NCBI GenBank assembly: GCA_002317215.1
Contig: DCJD01000015.1
Span: forward strand, 553 to 31,867
Direction of reading: 5' to 3'
DNA length: 31,315 nt
Source: Caryophanales bacterium UBA1709
GTDB lineage: Bacteria > Bacillota_I > Bacilli_A > RFN20 > UBA1709
Shown here: positions 24,705 through 31,315 of the stretch, in pieces
How the letters are laid out: each line of letters opens with the position of its first letter
How positions within the stretch are numbered: position 1 is the first letter of the stretch
Position numbers and translations under genes: made by a program
Notes under the pieces: generated by a model
Database searches by the model: none
Seen by the model: only the letters and a program-made list of their open reading frames with translations
What the model was told of the DNA's origin: nothing

Positions 24705-25176
24705 ATATCTTTATCCCGTCTTTTATAACCTCTCTTAATAAGTCAATATTATCATGAATATCTTTTAATCTAATTAAATCAATCTTTTTATTGAAATATT
24801 CTCTTATTTCTTCAATTAATCCATAATAATCCATTCCGGTAATATCAGTATCAATAATCATATCAATATCACTATTTTCCTTGGCGTATCCTTTTGCATA
24901 GCTGCCAAATAAATATACAAAACCAACCTTATCTTTATAATTATTATTAATAATACACTTAACTCCATCTTTAATTTGATTAAGGTTATAAATACCATAT
25001 GTCTCATTAAAGCAATAATTCTTTTTTAACTCATCAATCATGTACTGTCTTTTAATAATATTTCCATAATTATTGTCATTTTCATATCTAACATAAGTTC
25101 TTAAAGGTACATTAATCTTCGAACTTGCGATTAATGCGGTAATACCAAAACTAATACGTAATTCTTTTAAATTCAT
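24694..25176 (-). CDS. mntA: MntA-type nucleotidyltransferase antitoxin with N-terminal HTH
   Basis: The ATG at 25176, eight bases after AGGAGG, is the real start; the frame is open further upstream but without an SD. This gives 160 residues. Residues 1-50 look like a XRE-type helix-turn-helix (LKELRISFGITALIASSKI, then TYVRYENDNNYG). Residues 80-160 are a minimal nucleotidyltransferase domain with G91-S92-x10-D103-x-D105 (FGSYAKGYAKENSDIDM). The first part should bind the promoter, the second should modify HepT. Translation is coupled to hepT. The third metal-binding acidic residue is probably Asp in FNKKIDLIRL. Confidence 0.9.
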   Translation of the reverse strand: MNLKELRISFGITALIASSKINVPLRTYVRYENDNNYGNIIKRQYMIDELKKNYCFNETYGIYNLNQIKDGVKCIINNNYKDKVGFVYLFGSYAKGYAKENSDIDMIIDTDITGMDYYGLIEEIREYFNKKIDLIRLKDIHDNIDLLREVIKDGIKIYEQ

Positions 25177-25197
25177 AATAGTTTCCTCCTCATTCAA

Positions 25198-25226
25198 ATT
25201 ATAAAAATAATTGACATATAAGTCAA
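25198..25226 (-). promoter_or_regulatory. mntA-hepT promoter with operator over the -35
   Basis: Minus-strand TTGACT (25221-25226), exactly 17 bp, then TATAAT (25198-25203). The -35 is half of the inverted repeat TTGAC-N6-GTCAA (25211-25226), so a bound repressor would block RNA polymerase. Confidence 0.75.
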
Positions 25227-25235
25227 TTAATAATG

Positions 25236-25248
25236 TGCCAATTTGACA
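25236..25248. promoter_or_regulatory. Second operator-like repeat upstream of mntA
   Basis: TGCCAATTTGACA is a 6-1-6 imperfect palindrome (one mismatch) whose TTGACA arm matches the core of the repeat at 25211-25226. Another TGCCAA half-site occurs at 25267-25272. The likely ligand is the HTH domain of MntA. Confidence 0.45.
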
Positions 25249-25279
25249 TATATAAATAGTAATATATGCCAAAAATGAT

Positions 25280-26173
25280 TTAATTATGCTCTTTTATATA
25301 TCTTTCCCACCTAATATAACCATAAGTTGTATTAGTTAAGTAACCAATCTTTAAAATTATTAAGATAAACTGACCGCTTAATATATTAATAACTAGTTCT
25401 AATAATGCACATATGTACCATGCAACCCATTGTTCTTTTAATCTTAAATAAATAAATATGCCATTACATATTCCAACAGCCGAAGCACAAGCATCTAAAT
25501 ATATTACTAGATCTTCTAAAAAATCATTACCATCAAATAGACTTGTCTCAACATCTAAACATCCAACAATATATCCAACTATTAATGTCCAAATAACAAT
25601 CGCGCTTAATACTAAAACTTCTTGATATCCTTTTAATTTACGAACAATAGTAAGATCATCATCTTCATCATCCTTATGTTTGCTCCAATTAATAAAACTA
25701 ATAATATCAATTGGAATCCAGAAAAGTAATGTTGTAAATAAGGTAGCTATTCGATACATTAAAACAAAACATATGATAATCTCAGTTATCTCTACTCCTA
25801 AAGAAACTATAAAATTAATCCTAGATTGTTTTGATATTAATAATTCACATAAGATATTTAAATAAGTATCTAATAGATATAGAAGCATTATAACTATGGC
25901 ATTTACTTCATTAATATCATCACTAGGAAATAAGATTGTAAATACACTAGCTAATATCATTATTGATATAAACCATATCTTCTCATATCTGCTAAACTTC
26001 TTTCCAAATATATAAATTGTTAATAAAGAAACTAACAAAATCATACATAATAAACCATATAATGATTTATTTAAAATAAATAATATAAAAGAAGATAACA
26101 AGAATACAATAGATGTTATTTCTTCTATTAATTTAATAATCTTGTTATCTTCTTTATATTTTGTTAGTTTCAT
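25280..26173 (-). CDS. PnuC-like nicotinamide/vitamin transporter
   Basis: A 297-residue membrane protein with about eight helices. The C-terminal half carries the PnuC pattern: a hydrophobic region ending WIPIDIISFINWSKHKD, then YLDACASAVGICNGIFIYLRLKEQWVAWY, then IILKIGYLTNTTYGYIRW. PnuC proteins take up nicotinamide riboside or related vitamins by facilitated diffusion coupled to phosphorylation; the exact substrate is not predictable. The N-terminal half (about 1-140) is longer and more divergent than in short PnuC proteins. The ATG has no good SD. TAAAAT lies nine bases upstream inside a 9-bp hairpin, so leaderless transcription or hairpin control is possible. Confidence 0.8.
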   Translation of the reverse strand: MKLTKYKEDNKIIKLIEEITSIVFLLSSFILFILNKSLYGLLCMILLVSLLTIYIFGKKFSRYEKIWFISIMILASVFTILFPSDDINEVNAIVIMLLYLLDTYLNILCELLISKQSRINFIVSLGVEITEIIICFVLMYRIATLFTTLLFWIPIDIISFINWSKHKDDEDDDLTIVRKLKGYQEVLVLSAIVIWTLIVGYIVGCLDVETSLFDGNDFLEDLVIYLDACASAVGICNGIFIYLRLKEQWVAWYICALLELVINILSGQFILIILKIGYLTNTTYGYIRWERYIKEHN

Positions 26174-26174
26174 A

Positions 26175-26199
26175 CCTTAATAATTTTATATTATTAAGG
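26175..26199 (-). promoter_or_regulatory. Hairpin directly before the pnuC-like start codon
   Basis: CCTTAATAA and TTATTAAGG form a perfect 9-bp stem with a seven-base loop, one base before the ATG on the minus strand. The only SD-like sequence (AAGG) is in the stem and too close to the start. A TAAAAT box is in the loop region. It may be an operator or a translational block. Confidence 0.4.
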
Positions 26200-26206
26200 T
26201 TAAAAA

Positions 26207-27049
26207 TTAAATATTAACCAATATAAATCCTAATAATATACCAACAAACGTTGATAAAGCAGGAAGCTTTGATTTATACATTAAGATTGACTCAGGTAAT
26301 AATTCCCCAAATATTACATAAAGCATTGCCCCACTAGCAAAACCAAGTGAGATTAATAAAGATAAAGGACCAAGTCCTCCAAGTAAGTAGCCAAGAACTG
26401 CACCAATTACAGTAGGTAAACCAGATAATCCTGTTAATATAATAGCTTTTATTTTGCTCATACCTCCATTTACCAAAGGGACTGATACTGCCATTCCTTC
26501 TGGAATATTATGAAATCCAATTACTATAGCCATTATAAATCCTGATCCAGCAAATATAGATTGATAGTTAACTGAATAACTAGTTCCAATTACCATTCCT
26601 TCTGGTAAATTATGTAATGCAATTGCAAACATCATAACAAGACCAGCTATAAATAAATTTGTATTAGAATTTTTATGATAAACATAATGATCCATATGGA
26701 TTAATTCATCAAGATCATCAGCAGTTTTTGGATGTGAAGAATCAATATGTTTAACTTCATTATTAGTTCTTTTATCAATCAAATCATTGAATGCCCAAAT
26801 CACAAAATAACCAACAGATACAAATAAAACTGTCAAATATGGCGATATTTTATTATTTTGATAACATTCTAAACAATCAATTATTAAGTCAAAGCAGACA
26901 ACAGATAGCATAACTCCTGCTGCAAAAGATAATAGTAAAGATACTATTTTATTATTATCTCTATTTAATAATACTCCAACTAATCCTCCAACACCTGTTC
27001 CAATTACACCTGCAATAAATGTAATTAATATAATGTATATATAATCCAT
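26207..27049 (-). CDS. ZIP family divalent metal transporter
   Basis: The ATG at 27049 has GGGTGA four bases upstream and is preferred to the in-frame TTG at 27061; this gives 280 residues. Eight transmembrane helices can be drawn, with a hydrophilic His/Asp-rich loop (about 100-135) between helices 3 and 4. Helices 4 and 5 carry the metal-binding motifs HNLPEGMVIG and HNIPEGMAVS typical of ZIP proteins, which import Zn2+ or other divalent metals. The GSGFIMAIVIGF and late LGFASGAMLYVIFGELLPES segments match the ZupT/GufA subgroup. It lies upstream of the pnuC-like gene with a 33-bp gap. Confidence 0.92.
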   Translation of the reverse strand: MDYIYIILITFIAGVIGTGVGGLVGVLLNRDNNKIVSLLLSFAAGVMLSVVCFDLIIDCLECYQNNKISPYLTVLFVSVGYFVIWAFNDLIDKRTNNEVKHIDSSHPKTADDLDELIHMDHYVYHKNSNTNLFIAGLVMMFAIALHNLPEGMVIGTSYSVNYQSIFAGSGFIMAIVIGFHNIPEGMAVSVPLVNGGMSKIKAIILTGLSGLPTVIGAVLGYLLGGLGPLSLLISLGFASGAMLYVIFGELLPESILMYKSKLPALSTFVGILLGFILVNI

Positions 27050-27073
27050 AAAATCACCCAATTAATTATACAA

Positions 27074-27103
27074 AATAATAAAAGAGTAAGCAAATGCTTA
27101 CTC
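27074..27103 (-). terminator. Terminator of the AAA+/M41 operon
   Basis: A perfect 8-bp stem GAGTAAGC/GCTTACTC (27084-27091 and 27096-27103) and a four-base loop, followed on the minus strand by TTTTATTATTT. Confidence 0.85.
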
Positions 27104-27113
27104 ATTTATTTAA

Positions 27114-28391
27114 TTAGAAATCAATATGAAATGGTTTAATTGGGTGAGCTTCTTTAATTCTTTGAATGTCAGAATAAACAAGAATTTTCTTTTCTTTTAA
27201 CTCAGTAGTTAAAGCTTCTAAGAAATCATTATTTTCAATTAATATGCTTCTAGCGATATTGCTATATCTATCAAGTTCAACAGCAGTTGCTGTTTCTAAT
27301 TCTTCTTTAAATTTTTCACTAATGCTATCAACAGCAGAATCAGCAATGTTTAATAAATTTAAACCAAAATTACCATTATATCCAATTCCTCTTCCTACTA
27401 ATTCACTAGCTTTATTTAAATCGCTGCCACAACCAGATGGAATACGATTTGCAATCTTTAATTTAATGGATTCTCTACCACCTAAAGCTAAAGCGACTGT
27501 ATCACATCTTCTTGAGAAATCCTTACATAATCTAGTTTTTCCACCACCATTAGCTTTTGTTTGTATATATACAAATCCAACTGAATTAGGTTTTAAAGCT
27601 TCAGCTATAGTGGTATGCCCAGCTTCGTGAAGAGCAACTTCATAGCTATATTCATCATCCATCTCTTTATTTTCTAAGTTCCAAACAACATCTTCACTTA
27701 GATAGCAATGAATGATATCGTGAATATCAATACTATCTTTTCTTTTATAAGCGCTATAAATTGCACTATCATTAATTAGTGTTTCTAAGTCTGAACAAGA
27801 TGAATATGCGACCATATTTGCAACATCATCAATCTTTAAATCAACACTAGTTTTCTTGTTTGCTAAGTAATGTTCAATAATCTTCTTGCCATCTTCTTTA
27901 GTAGGTAAATCAACTTCAATTTTAATATCAAATCTACCACTTCTTACTAAGCTAACTGGTAATTTATCATAGTTATTAACTGTTGCTAATACTAAGATAT
28001 CTTTATTTGATATTTTATCAATTCCTGATTGAATTGCCGCAAATGCTTCTGTATCAGTTCTTCTACTATTTTCACTAAATTTATCTAAATCATCAATAAA
28101 GATAATAGCTCTATCTTCTTTAGAAGCTTCTTCGAATGTATCACTAATATGATTTAATGTTTCAGCGTTTTCTTTATCCTTTACAATGTAGAATGTTTTA
28201 ACATTACATTTTTTAATAAATTCTTTACAGAATAGTGTTTTTCCAAGTCCTGGTTCGCCATAAAGCATTACACCTTTTGGTATTCTTGCTCCAACTTTTT
28301 CGTAAAGTTCTTTGTTATTAAACATATCAATAATTTGATTTAATTTTTCTTTAATTTGTTCGTAACCAATAATTTCGTTAAAATTGTTCAT
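27114..28391 (-). CDS. Soluble FtsH-like AAA+/M41 zinc protease
   Basis: 425 residues. It has the FtsH order of domains without the membrane part: AAA+ ATPase, then M41 peptidase. Walker A is GEPGLGKT (45-52), Walker B IIFIDD (96-101), sensor 1 ATVNN (136-140), and arginine fingers Arg150 and Arg153 in LVRSGRFD. The zinc site is HEAGH (255-259) with the third ligand Asp324 in GCGSDLNKAS. FtsH is about 600-700 residues with two N-terminal transmembrane helices; here the protein starts directly at the AAA+ domain, so it should be a cytosolic unfoldase-protease. It ends an operon of unknown genes, with a 33-bp gap. Substrates are unknown; the neighbouring regulator and small protein are candidates. 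Confidence 0.88.
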   Translation of the reverse strand: MNNFNEIIGYEQIKEKLNQIIDMFNNKELYEKVGARIPKGVMLYGEPGLGKTLFCKEFIKKCNVKTFYIVKDKENAETLNHISDTFEEASKEDRAIIFIDDLDKFSENSRRTDTEAFAAIQSGIDKISNKDILVLATVNNYDKLPVSLVRSGRFDIKIEVDLPTKEDGKKIIEHYLANKKTSVDLKIDDVANMVAYSSCSDLETLINDSAIYSAYKRKDSIDIHDIIHCYLSEDVVWNLENKEMDDEYSYEVALHEAGHTTIAEALKPNSVGFVYIQTKANGGGKTRLCKDFSRRCDTVALALGGRESIKLKIANRIPSGCGSDLNKASELVGRGIGYNGNFGLNLLNIADSAVDSISEKFKEELETATAVELDRYSNIARSILIENNDFLEALTTELKEKKILVYSDIQRIKEAHPIKPFHIDF

Positions 28392-28424
28392 TAATAATTC
28401 TCTCTTTCTTTAATATAATATTTT

Positions 28425-29495
28425 TTAATTAAGTATATATATCCATTCATTTCCAATATCATATTTAAATTTACTGTCTTTGAGATTTTTAACTAAAGCA
28501 ATAAATAATGATATATGTTGATAATCTAAGTATTCTCTTAGATCCGTATAGGATATAACGTTGTGATAGCGAATTCTGTTAAATAGAATCGATATCAATA
28601 ATTCAATCTGCTTTTGATTGCTAAACACTTTATAATATGCTCTAATTTGATATCTTCTAGCGAGTTCTAGTGGTATTCTTAATAATTCCGCCACTCTTTC
28701 TAATCTATGATTACCATTTTCAACATACATAAATTGAAAAGCAATTCTTTCCTTTGAAGTAAGTTCCATAAGGAATTCATCTAAATAGTCATTTAAATCG
28801 TATAATAAGTTATCATTGTTAAAATGCATTAAATCTTTATATAAATCTCCATCTAGATAAAACCCAAGTAATGGATTTGTAATTCCATAATCAATTATAT
28901 CACGAATTGAGGTTAAATTTGGGTAATCATTTTGATTTATTATTCGAGATTCACTAAATATGTCGTAATCTATGTAATAACCATACATATAAAGTCCTTT
29001 AAGATATTTTGAAAACTCTTTTAAAGCGTCTCCATCAATAGCTTCTATCGCATATTTAATGAATTTTGATGCTAGAGCATCTAACTTATAGTCAAGATTG
29101 TCATCTTCAAACCTTATTGTTGATAAATAAGAATAAACCGCATAATAATATGGATTATTTGTTTTATACTTTTCCATATTAGATTTAATGAAATCATTGT
29201 CTAATTCTTTTTTATCTTTAACAAAAGATTTATCAACACATTCATAAAAGAATTCATTTAATGTAAGATATTTATCAACCATTTCCTTATCAATAAATTC
29301 TTCACATTTTAAGTATTCTTTTTTAATTATCTTATCATCGTAATATTTATTAACATCTTCATAACCGTCCTCAAACTTATAATCCCTAGTTTTTAAGCCT
29401 TTAGTTATAATGATGTAATTAACAAAATCCACACTATATTTATAATTTTGATAATTATAATTATATGGTTTGAATAGTTTATGAATCGTATTCAT
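28425..29495 (-). CDS. Uncharacterised protein with sigma-70 region 4-like HTH
   Basis: 356 residues with no family I can name for the whole. Residues about 245-290 read LTSKERIAFQFMYVENGNHR, then LERVAELLRIPLELARRYQI and RAYYKV. This follows sigma region 4 closely (L-T-x-x-E-R, a short gap, L-x-E/R-V/I-A-x-L-L-x-I/V-x-x-E-x-A/V-R-x-x-x-x-R-A). The last 65 residues look like a further small winged-helix-type unit. The first 240 are acidic, tyrosine-rich and mostly helical; no region 2 is visible, so it is unlikely to be a complete sigma factor. The gene overlaps the small upstream gene by 17 bases. A DNA-binding regulator of the cluster is the best guess. Confidence 0.6.
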   Translation of the reverse strand: MNTIHKLFKPYNYNYQNYKYSVDFVNYIIITKGLKTRDYKFEDGYEDVNKYYDDKIIKKEYLKCEEFIDKEMVDKYLTLNEFFYECVDKSFVKDKKELDNDFIKSNMEKYKTNNPYYYAVYSYLSTIRFEDDNLDYKLDALASKFIKYAIEAIDGDALKEFSKYLKGLYMYGYYIDYDIFSESRIINQNDYPNLTSIRDIIDYGITNPLLGFYLDGDLYKDLMHFNNDNLLYDLNDYLDEFLMELTSKERIAFQFMYVENGNHRLERVAELLRIPLELARRYQIRAYYKVFSNQKQIELLISILFNRIRYHNVISYTDLREYLDYQHISLFIALVKNLKDSKFKYDIGNEWIYILN

Positions 29496-29766
29496 CTTTT
29501 AAAGATTGAACAAATTCTTCAAGCTTCTTGATTGTTTCAAGCGCTAATTGTTTTGTATTAGTATTAGTCTTTTCTCTAATTGGTTCTTTAATAGGGTTAA
29601 CACAACCACTATCTTTATCTTCACCATTAACTTCAATAATATCTTCAATGTCAATATCATCTTTTTCCTTACTACCTAAAGTTGATTCTTCTTGAATGGC
29701 ATTGAAAACTTGTTTAGCTAATGTAAGCTTATTAGAGTTTTTAATATTCTTATCTTGTTTATTCAT
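29479..29766 (-). CDS. Small acidic protein of unknown function
   Basis: The ATG at 29766 follows AAAGGA and gives 95 residues; upstream in-frame codons lack an SD. The N-terminal 30 residues are basic and polar. The centre is strongly acidic and disorder-like (KEKDDIDIEDIIEVNGEDKD), and the last 35 residues form a predicted helix (QLALETIKKLEEFVQSLKDE). No domain is recognised. It overlaps the sigma-4-like gene by 17 bases, so the two are translationally coupled. An adaptor, antitoxin-like or anti-activator role toward its partner, possibly degraded by the downstream protease, is speculation. Confidence 0.55.
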   Translation of the reverse strand: MNKQDKNIKNSNKLTLAKQVFNAIQEESTLGSKEKDDIDIEDIIEVNGEDKDSGCVNPIKEPIREKTNTNTKQLALETIKKLEEFVQSLKDEYDS

Positions 29767-29805
29767 ATATAAAAATCCTTTCGTAATTGTTAAGTTCAAT
29801 TATGA

Positions 29806-29897
29806 AAGAAAAAATGACTTTACCGAAAATTAAATTGGTTATATAATTTAAGTGTAAGGAAATTACAGGAAATGGCTCGGGGGAGTCATTTTTTCTT
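29806..29897. repeat. 14-bp perfect inverted repeat flanking the G-rich hairpin
   Basis: AAGAAAAAATGACT (29806-29819) and AGTCATTTTTTCTT (29884-29897) are exact reverse complements separated by 64 bases. The right arm also takes part in the local hairpin at 29872-29889, so the two structures exclude one another. Confidence 0.7.
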
Positions 29898-29901
29898 TTT
29901 T
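29819..29901 (+). ncRNA. Candidate small RNA with own promoter and G-loop terminator hairpin
   Basis: On the plus strand TTTACC (29819-29824), 17 bp, TATAAT (29842-29847). About six bases later begin hairpin TGTAA-GGAAA-TTACA (29853-29867) and a 7-bp hairpin ATGGCTC-GGGG-GAGTCAT (29872-29889) ending in TTTTTTCTTTTTT. This is a complete transcription unit of about 50 nt, antisense to the leader of the 95-residue gene. No ORF of note lies inside. Read on the other strand, the same bases give an attenuator-like leader. The RNA is predicted from sequence only. Confidence 0.4.
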
Positions 29902-29947
29902 AAGTAACTATTAACTAATTGAGAATATTAATAATTACTATATTTAA

Positions 29948-29966
29948 ACTGTTCGGGGGAAACAGT
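29948..29966. other. Second hairpin with the same G-rich loop
   Basis: ACTGTT and AACAGT enclose loop CGGGGGA. The octamer TCGGGGGA (29953-29960) is identical to 29877-29884 in the neighbouring hairpin. On the minus strand it follows the stop of the methyltransferase-like gene and could act as a weak terminator, although the T run after it is poor. Confidence 0.5.
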
Positions 29967-29976
29967 AAATACCAAG

Positions 29977-31239
29977 TTATTTAATAACTATTCTATCTAT
30001 CTTAGATTCTTCTTCAGTAGATAGTTCTAACAGGTTATTAAGATATCTTCTTTTCATCATCTCAATGGATTGTAATTTGTTAGAGATAATGCGATATCTT
30101 TCACCGATCTTCTTTTGTAAGTCAATATCAGGAACAGGGATTGATAATTGAGCTAATGTATCAAGATTTAATAGCCAAACACTGCCAACTCTTTTACTCA
30201 TTTCGAGTTTCTTTTGTCCATTATTACTTGCAAGATATGCTGCTAAATAATAAGGATCTATGACATCTAAGTCTGGACGAATAATCATCATTACACCGAT
30301 TGGATATATTGGCCCTAGTTCATAATCATAAACAAAGAATTTAAAGGTTGTTGATTTGTTTGAGATTAATATATCACCTTTTCTAAGCTCAGATTCTTTT
30401 AATTTTCTATCTATCTCTTTAACTTTGATATCTTCAATATCATCAACTAAATAGAAATTGTGATTAATATAAGAACTGTTGATAGTTCTAATAGTTATTC
30501 CATCTTCACCATCTTCAACTTTATTATTCATTAAACGATATGAAGGTAGAGAAGAATAAATATTTAAACTAATGGAGTCTAATAGTTTGCAATTGTCTTC
30601 TTGGGATAATTGTTTTTTGGCATATATATATGATGGTGAAATGCTTAATTCATTTGATAATGTTTCATAATCGATATATGTTGATAATGAATCATTAGAT
30701 AATTGCTCATATAAATTATCCACTTCATCTATATATATACTACTTAAGTCTATATATTTAACTTCATCTTTCTTTTCATTGCTTAATATAACTAGTGATG
30801 CATTAGAATAAGCAATGGATCTTCTTGGCAATGAGATAATTTTTTCAATCACTCTATTATCAAGAAGTTTCTTAATGATGTTAGAAGATTCAGGATTTCT
30901 TCTAAAATCGTGTTCTGGTAAAATGCATACTAATTTAAAGTCTTTTTGACATTTTTCAAGAATTTTATCTATGTAATTCCAAGTATCGGAGTGAGATTCT
31001 TGAATTCTAGATAAACTGTTTTCACCAAGGTTTAAATATCCACATTTAATATTTAAAGAAGCATCATTAAGGAATTCTAACATATCACAATTTTTAAGTA
31101 TTGGATATATTTCCTTTTCACTTCCATAATATAATTTCAAACACTCAATAACTTTTTGTTCGAATTCATACTTACGAGGTGAGATTTCAATTCCAACTAT
31201 TTTTCTAAACTTATTGGATAAGGTTGCTTCATATAGCAT
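29977..31239 (-). CDS. N6-methyltransferase-like/HsdS-like protein, 5' end disrupted or beyond the window
   Basis: The first ATG gives 420 residues, but the frame is open for 20 more codons and already contains S-adenosylmethionine motif I (DFGSGYGS) directly upstream, so the true N-terminus is further out. A TAA at 31300-31302 closes that frame. Removing one base from GGG at 31295-31297 would join it to an upstream frame reading HKLFVSP. Residues 1-160 resemble the C-terminal part of type I/IIG N6-adenine methylases (GIEIS, then NRVIEKIISLPRRSIAYSNAS), but no NPPY/F catalytic motif is visible; LNLGEN stands where it is expected. Residues about 230-410 are HsdS-like (GDILISNKST, YPIGVMMIIRPD, PYYLAAYLASNNGQK, LSIPVPDIDLQKKI). 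No HsdR is in view. Confidence 0.65.
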   Translation of the reverse strand: MLYEATLSNKFRKIVGIEISPRKYEFEQKVIECLKLYYGSEKEIYPILKNCDMLEFLNDASLNIKCGYLNLGENSLSRIQESHSDTWNYIDKILEKCQKDFKLVCILPEHDFRRNPESSNIIKKLLDNRVIEKIISLPRRSIAYSNASLVILSNEKKDEVKYIDLSSIYIDEVDNLYEQLSNDSLSTYIDYETLSNELSISPSYIYAKKQLSQEDNCKLLDSISLNIYSSLPSYRLMNNKVEDGEDGITIRTINSSYINHNFYLVDDIEDIKVKEIDRKLKESELRKGDILISNKSTTFKFFVYDYELGPIYPIGVMMIIRPDLDVIDPYYLAAYLASNNGQKKLEMSKRVGSVWLLNLDTLAQLSIPVPDIDLQKKIGERYRIISNKLQSIEMMKRRYLNNLLELSTEEESKIDRIVIK

Positions 31240-31315
31240 AGATCCATACCCACTACCGAAATCAATGAAATTATCACAACTTGATTCCTTAGATGGGACT
31301 TACAAAAAGTTTGTG

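Noticed and set aside
25177..25272. N-terminal extension of MntA by 32 codons
   Set aside because: It spans the consensus promoter and operators and lacks an SD, while the ATG at 25176 has AGGAGG eight bases upstream.
27244..27630. 128-codon open frame on the plus strand inside the AAA+/M41 gene
   Set aside because: It is antisense to strongly conserved Walker/HEAGH-type coding sequence, lacks an SD and has no recognisable domain; a shadow of codon bias.
29872..29966. G-loop hairpins as ends of an IS200/IS605-like element or a retron RNA
   Set aside because: No transposase or reverse transcriptase gene is nearby and no target-site pattern or msr/msd organisation is visible.

Overview
This is an AT-rich window from a low-GC Gram-positive bacterium. 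The Bacilli-type gene set (YneF, HU, YitT with DUF2179, U32 pairs, EF-P, two tRNA-Leu genes with encoded CCA) suggests an uncultured Bacillota/Bacilli lineage close to Erysipelotrichales, RF39 or Acholeplasma-like organisms; the exact taxon is inference. Trp is read from TGG and no gene is interrupted by TGA. No complete gene here ends in TGA either: almost all end in TAA and two in TAG.

Layout. Positions 1-2413 (minus): the 5' end of a GyrB/ParE-type topoisomerase gene, yneF and transketolase. 2528-3634 (plus): HU, a short tRNA nucleotidyltransferase-like protein and tRNA-Leu(CAA). 3719-5428 (minus): a large lipoprotein with an RsgI-like extracytoplasmic domain. 5541-8015 (plus): an MFS transporter, tRNA-Leu(CAG) and an AraC/GyrI-like regulator. 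8062-9169 (minus): two paralogous small lipoproteins. 9278-12390 (plus): gltX, a P-loop kinase and a YitT protein. 12421-13997 (minus): a NUDIX hydrolase and a ferredoxin-containing aldo/keto reductase. 14084-14734 (plus): a YhhN protein. 14788-18211 (minus): an unknown membrane protein, then a coupled operon of a U32 protein, a 16-residue-repeat protein, a zinc-ribbon membrane protein and a HAD phosphatase. 18296-20551 (plus): a second U32 protein.

20567-21667 is an accessory islet. It holds a DUF4417 fragment, a promoterless C-terminal toxin fragment with an apparent frameshift, and an intact immunity-like gene. A PLP enzyme (YnbB type) follows. 22971-27049 (minus) carries an SDR, EF-P, a HepT/HTH-MntA toxin-antitoxin pair with operator-like repeats, PnuC and a ZIP transporter.

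The most unusual block is 27114-31315 (minus). Read in transcription order it has a methyltransferase-like/HsdS-like protein without a visible NPPY/F catalytic motif and with an apparent frameshift at the window edge; a G-rich-loop hairpin region that could be a small RNA or attenuator; a small acidic protein; a protein with a sigma-70 region-4-like HTH; and a soluble FtsH-like AAA+/M41 protease. I do not recognise this set as a described system. It is the best candidate here for a novel defence or regulatory module.

Several genes lacking a Shine-Dalgarno sequence have a -10 box 7-9 nt before the ATG, which suggests leaderless transcription alongside ordinary SD-led genes.
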